From Edaphobacter sp. (lineage in GTDB: Bacteria > Acidobacteriota > Terriglobia > Terriglobales > Acidobacteriaceae), in the NCBI GenBank assembly GCA_025462645.1, contig JAOAPB010000129.1, positions 41,263 to 105,262 on the forward strand: a DNA stretch of 64,000 nucleotides. Direction: 5' to 3'. The notes below the pieces were generated by a model. It saw only the letters and a list, made by a program, of their open reading frames with translations. It was not told the origin of the DNA and searched no databases. The translations under genes and the position numbers were made by a program. Below are positions 60,497-64,000 of this stretch, one piece after another. The stretch's first letter is position 1. The number at the start of each line of letters is the position of its first letter.

Positions 60497-61438
60497 ATGT
60501 CAAATACTTTGCCTGCAGCCTCTGCTCCAGAGACCGCTCACGCGGCCTTCGACTTCGCCCAGGTCGATGTCTTCGCCGAGCGACCCCTCCAGGGCAACCA
60601 GCTCGCCATCTTCACCGACGCTCGTGGCCTCTCCACCGAAGAGATGCAGGCCCTCGCCCGCGAGACCAACCTCTCGGAGACCTCCTTCATCCTCCCTCGG
60701 GACTCCGACGTCGAGCGCGAGCGCGGCGTCCAGGTCCGCATCTTCACCACCGAGGAGGAGTTGCCGTTCGCCGGACACCCAACCCTCGGCACGGCCAGCT
60801 GGCTCTACTGGAATCATCCCACGCTACGCGGAGCGGAGCAGATCACGCTGGACCTCCGAGTCGGGCGGATCCCCGTGCGCTTCACTCCACCGCAACCCAC
60901 TGAGCAGGGCGTCTTCGGCACCATGAGGCAGAAGAACCCCACCTTCGGCGACATCCACGACCGCGCCGCCATCGCCGCAGCTCTTAACCTCTCCGTCGAC
61001 GATCTCGATCCTGACCTGCCTGTCCAGACCGTCTCCACCGGCATGGCGCAGTGCATTGTGCCGTTGAAGTCGATGGCTGTCGCTGCACGCCTGCAGGTCC
61101 CTCAGAGTTCGCGCGCTTATCTGGAGCGTACCGACGCAAAGTTTGCCTACTGTATCACTCGTGCCGATGCCGGCTCAGGAGCCGACTGGCACGCAAGGAT
61201 GCAGTTTTACAACGGAGAAGACCCCGCCACGGGCTCGGCCGCCGGCTGCGCCATCTCCTACCTCGTTCGCTACGGGCTCGCTTCCAGCCGTCAGCCCATC
61301 GTGATCGAGCAGGGAATCGAGATGCTTCGACCGAGCCGTATTCATGTCGCGGCAACACGCAGCGGCGAAACCGTCTCGGAAGTGTTCGTCGGTGGCCGCA
61401 CCATTCTCGTTGCAATGGGACGCTTTTTCCTGCCGTGA
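60497..61438 (+). CDS. PhzF family isomerase-like protein
   Basis: The 313-residue protein has the DapF-like PhzF fold. The N-terminal QVDVFAERPLQGNQLAIFTD and catalytic-Glu region ARETNLSETSFILP are followed by FTTEEELPFAGHPTLGTASW and, in the second half, QFYNGEDPATGSAAGCAISY. Phenazine PhzF isomerises dihydro-hydroxyanthranilate. Most homologues, including single genes such as this, act on unknown metabolites. No other phenazine gene is near. Confidence 0.9.
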   Translation: MSNTLPAASAPETAHAAFDFAQVDVFAERPLQGNQLAIFTDARGLSTEEMQALARETNLSETSFILPRDSDVERERGVQVRIFTTEEELPFAGHPTLGTASWLYWNHPTLRGAEQITLDLRVGRIPVRFTPPQPTEQGVFGTMRQKNPTFGDIHDRAAIAAALNLSVDDLDPDLPVQTVSTGMAQCIVPLKSMAVAARLQVPQSSRAYLERTDAKFAYCITRADAGSGADWHARMQFYNGEDPATGSAAGCAISYLVRYGLASSRQPIVIEQGIEMLRPSRIHVAATRSGETVSEVFVGGRTILVAMGRFFLP

Positions 61439-61730
61439 TGCACTCGATTTCAACAGGACCATAGCGTAAATCTCCAATGAATGCGAACAGATTCCGCATC
61501 ACGGTGGATGCGCAAGCCCTAATGTGCATTATTTTCGCCCTAACTTCGCTATTGCCAATCCGGTCGGCCGTTCGTACTGTTGGAAAGCGTTGACGACGAT
61601 CTCGCATGCAACGTGCGCTGTCGTCGGCGATGATTGCTTTCGCCTGTACTACTGACAACTTGAGTTGAGAGACGCTTGACTGCCTTGCGGTCGCGGCCTC
61701 CCCAGCGCATCGTCGCTGCCTGCAACGCAG

Positions 61731-62534
61731 TTGAGGATCGAGCCGCTTTCTGGCTTCGACTTCACTGTATCCGCAGCAGACCGATCCGATGCGCTTCGCG
61801 GAGTCGCGTGGCAACCTGCACCGCTATCCAGCATCTCTCGCACCCATGGTCCGGCAGCCTCGCGCTACGGACTGGTGGGTCTGTCCCTTCCAGGAGCAGA
61901 CAGGAGAGCCTCGTCTCTTTTGTTTGCCCCTCGGGAGCAGCCGACCCATCACGTGCCGAAGTATGCCTCCGGCCGGACCACGGGTATCCTCCCCGAACTC
62001 CACCAGACCGGTGCGCCTGCAAACCAGCGGACGCTCCAGGCTGGCCTATCAGCCGGAGCTCACCACAAGGTGGCGTCCGGCAGAATTGAGACTGCATTGC
62101 GGCCCAAGAAGACAATCCTCTGCGTAGACGACAATGAACAAGTACTCTCTGTCCGTACCTTTCTCCTCGAAACACGAGGCTACCGCGTTATCGCGACTCT
62201 CTCCTCGCAACAGGCGCTCGAGGTTGTGGAGCAGTCGCTCCCCGGTTCGCTCGACCTCCTGCTCTGTGACCTCATCATGCCCCAGATGGACGGCAACGAA
62301 CTCGTCCGGCGCGCCAAGCAACTCCACCCCGGCCTTCCCGCGATGATCGTCTCCGGCACGGTCAACGCCTTCGACCGCGCCTCCTGCGCCGATGTCTTCC
62401 TCCCCAAAGGAGCCAGCTCCCCCGCCGAGATGATCGAGCGTATCCGCGTCCTCGTAGCCCGAAAGCGAGGCCCCAGGAAGGCCTTCCACTCGCAGCCCCA
62501 CAGCTCCATGCTGACTGCCGCCGTAGCCTCGTAG
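61731..62534 (+). CDS. Response regulator receiver-domain protein
   Basis: The C-terminal 140 residues form a receiver domain: KKTILCVDDNEQVLSVRTFL (acid pocket), LLLCDLIMPQMDGNEL (phospho-accepting Asp) and AMIVSGTVNAF, with the conserved Lys in FLPKGASSPAEM. The tail is short and has no DNA-binding domain, so it may act by protein contact. The first 120 codons or so have no recognised domain and unusual composition. The real start may be much closer to the receiver domain, for instance a GTG near 62,070. No partner kinase is in the window. Confidence 0.7.
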   Translation: MRIEPLSGFDFTVSAADRSDALRGVAWQPAPLSSISRTHGPAASRYGLVGLSLPGADRRASSLLFAPREQPTHHVPKYASGRTTGILPELHQTGAPANQRTLQAGLSAGAHHKVASGRIETALRPKKTILCVDDNEQVLSVRTFLLETRGYRVIATLSSQQALEVVEQSLPGSLDLLLCDLIMPQMDGNELVRRAKQLHPGLPAMIVSGTVNAFDRASCADVFLPKGASSPAEMIERIRVLVARKRGPRKAFHSQPHSSMLTAAVAS

Positions 62535-62624
62535 GGCAAACGAGACCGCGCATAGGAACAGCGAAGGGCAGGAATACTGGAACACTGCCCTTCCGATCTT
62601 ATCTCTGTGCTTTTGAGCCTGTCC

Positions 62625-64000
62625 TTAGGCCTCTACTAACCCATACTTTCGCTGCCACTGCTGCTTCAGTCTGGCCCACACAGCATCTGTCTCCTCACGC
62701 GAGATCGCCGGATCGGGCTGCAACGCAAACCGCGATGCCTCGGCCTTGGCCAGCTCCAACAGCGCCAGATCCCTCACCAGATTCGCCACGCGAAACTCCG
62801 GCAGCCCAGCCTGTCGCGTACCGAAGAACTCTCCCGGTCCTCGCTGTTGCAGGTCGAGCTCCGCCAGCTCGAACCCATTCTGCGTCGTCACCATCGCATT
62901 CAGCCTGGCCTCAGCCGGCTCGCTCACATTGCCGCCCGTCATCAGGATGCAGTAGCTCTTCGCTGCGCCTCGCCCCACGCGTCCACGCAGTTGATGCATC
63001 TGCGCCAGTCCAAACCGCTCCGCATGTTCGATCACCATCACCGAGGCATTCGGCACATCCACACCAACCTCGATCACCGTGGTAGCGATCAGCACATCGA
63101 TCTCCCCGCGTTGAAATCGTCGCATCGCAATCTCTTTGTCATCGGCGCTCAGTCTCCCATGCAGCAGCCCCAGCCGCAGTCCAGTGAGCGCCCCCGCCCG
63201 TAGCTCCTCATACATATCGCTGGCCGCCCGCAGTGCCTTCTTCGGAGCAAACAGCTTCTCTGTCCTGGCACCCTTCCCCTTCGTCTTCGAAGCAGCCACT
63301 GCCTTCTTGGCCTTCACCCCTCGCACCGTAACGGCAGCATCGGCTACTACTTCTTCATCATGCGGAAAGTCCAACTCCGGCTGATCGTCCTTGGCCCCCT
63401 CGATCACCGGATAGACGATATAGGCCTGCCGACCCGCCGCAACCTGCTTCCGTACGAACCCCCAGACATCCTCCGCCCGTTCCTCCGTCGTCCTCCGCGT
63501 AACGATCGGAGTCCGTCCCGGCGGTAGCTCATCGATCACGCTTGCATCCAGGTCGCCGTACAAAGTCAGCGCCAGTGTCCGTGGAATCGGCGTAGCCGTC
63601 ATCACCAGTACATCCGGCTCAGAGGAGATACCATCCGGCCCCGGCTTCTTCATCAGCTTGAACCGCTGCTGCACCCCGAACCTGTGCTGCTCATCGACAA
63701 TCACCAGGCCCAGATTGTCGAAGTCGACCTTGTCTTCGATCAGAGCGTGAGTCCCAATCGCCAGACCTGTCTCTCCGCGAAAGATCCTTCCTCTCGCCTC
63801 TCGCTTCGCTGCCACATCCAGCGACCCCGTCAACAGTGTCACCCGATAAGGCTTACCCGTACGTGGCGACACCACACTCCCCAGCAGCTTCTTCGCCGAC
63901 AGGTAATGCTGTGTCGCCAGAATCTCCGTCGGAGCCATCAACGCCACCTGATAGCCATTCTCAATCGCCACCAACGCCGCCTGCATCGCGACGATCGTCT
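62625..64000 (-). CDS. recG: ATP-dependent DNA helicase RecG, 3' part
   Basis: The gene runs off the right end of the window. Visible parts are the end of motif I (KTIVAMQAAL), motif Ia (VALMAPTEILATQHY), the DEQH box in VDEQHRFGVQQRFK, the helicase-2 domain (IVTRRTTEERAED, VEVGVDVPNASVMVIEHAER) and motif VI in MHQLRGRVGRGAAKSYCIL. It remodels stalled replication forks and Holliday junctions. A Lys/Ala-rich insertion of about 50 residues (KAKKAVAASKTKGKGARTEK; 63,225-63,395) lies in the second helicase domain, where E. coli RecG is shorter. Confidence 0.94.
   Translation of the reverse strand, partial: TIVAMQAALVAIENGYQVALMAPTEILATQHYLSAKKLLGSVVSPRTGKPYRVTLLTGSLDVAAKREARGRIFRGETGLAIGTHALIEDKVDFDNLGLVIVDEQHRFGVQQRFKLMKKPGPDGISSEPDVLVMTATPIPRTLALTLYGDLDASVIDELPPGRTPIVTRRTTEERAEDVWGFVRKQVAAGRQAYIVYPVIEGAKDDQPELDFPHDEEVVADAAVTVRGVKAKKAVAASKTKGKGARTEKLFAPKKALRAASDMYEELRAGALTGLRLGLLHGRLSADDKEIAMRRFQRGEIDVLIATTVIEVGVDVPNASVMVIEHAERFGLAQMHQLRGRVGRGAAKSYCILMTGGNVSEPAEARLNAMVTTQNGFELAELDLQQRGPGEFFGTRQAGLPEFRVANLVRDLALLELAKAEASRFALQPDPAISREETDAVWARLKQQWQRKYGLVEA

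Overview
The window reads as chromosomal DNA of an Acidobacteriota member, most likely class Terriglobia (Edaphobacter/Granulicella/Terriglobus type). The evidence is an Oar-like TonB receptor with an N-terminal carboxypeptidase-regulatory domain, a quinoprotein/SMP-30/DUF4380/cytochrome c operon, three-subunit succinate dehydrogenase genes, palindromic GGGCT-AGCCC repeats, and a generally high GC content. The assignment rests on sequence impression only; no search was run.

Layout. 1-6,060 looks like the decayed end of a genomic island. It holds a 3' tRNA fragment, an aldo/keto reductase, two multiply frameshifted genes (DUF427; MOSC-reductase-ferredoxin), a CGNR regulator divergent from an alpha/beta hydrolase across a perfect inverted repeat, a 428-bp repeat element and a short-chain dehydrogenase stump. 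6,239-14,652 (minus) is a TonB receptor followed by a diheme cytochrome c, an SMP-30 lactonase, a DUF4380 protein and a quinoprotein-fold dehydrogenase with overlapping ends, probably an uptake and periplasmic oxidation unit. 15,101-20,750 is a flagellar block: fliS, fliD and fliC on minus, with a near-consensus sigma-28 promoter upstream of fliC, and flbD-motA-motB on plus. 20,716-25,916 holds yjbQ, rdgB and sdhC-sdhA-(small ORF)-sdhB. A second copy of the repeat element (25,976-26,407) separates sdhB from a four-gene minus operon: ECF sigma factor, zinc anti-sigma factor, B-box membrane protein, and a DUF4097-like protein with an 18-residue tandem repeat.

31,472-43,000 carries housekeeping and secreted-enzyme genes: sodC, tdk, VOC, YbjQ, trpD, DUF3500, a BNR propeller, a Tat-type aldo/keto reductase, a serine hydrolase, a PI-PLC-like protein and a B12/radical SAM protein. 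43,421-54,916 is central and hydroxyacid metabolism: sucCD, ndk, a GDSL hydrolase, galM, 3-oxoacid CoA-transferase A/B, glycerate kinase, lactate permease and a LarA-type nickel racemase homologue. 54,977-58,263 holds a GT2 glycosyltransferase, a polysaccharide deacetylase and an ATP-grasp enzyme, which suggests cell-surface polysaccharide work. 58,348-60,138 is an alternating arrangement of two peroxiredoxin genes and two identical tRNA-Cys genes. The window closes with a PhzF-like enzyme, a response regulator and the 3' part of recG.

No CRISPR array, rRNA gene, complete insertion sequence or integrase was seen. The most unusual items are the paired non-coding repeat element, the [peroxiredoxin-tRNA-Cys] doublet, the hydroxyacid locus with a LarA homologue, the atypical quinoprotein operon, and three small membrane-protein ORFs.
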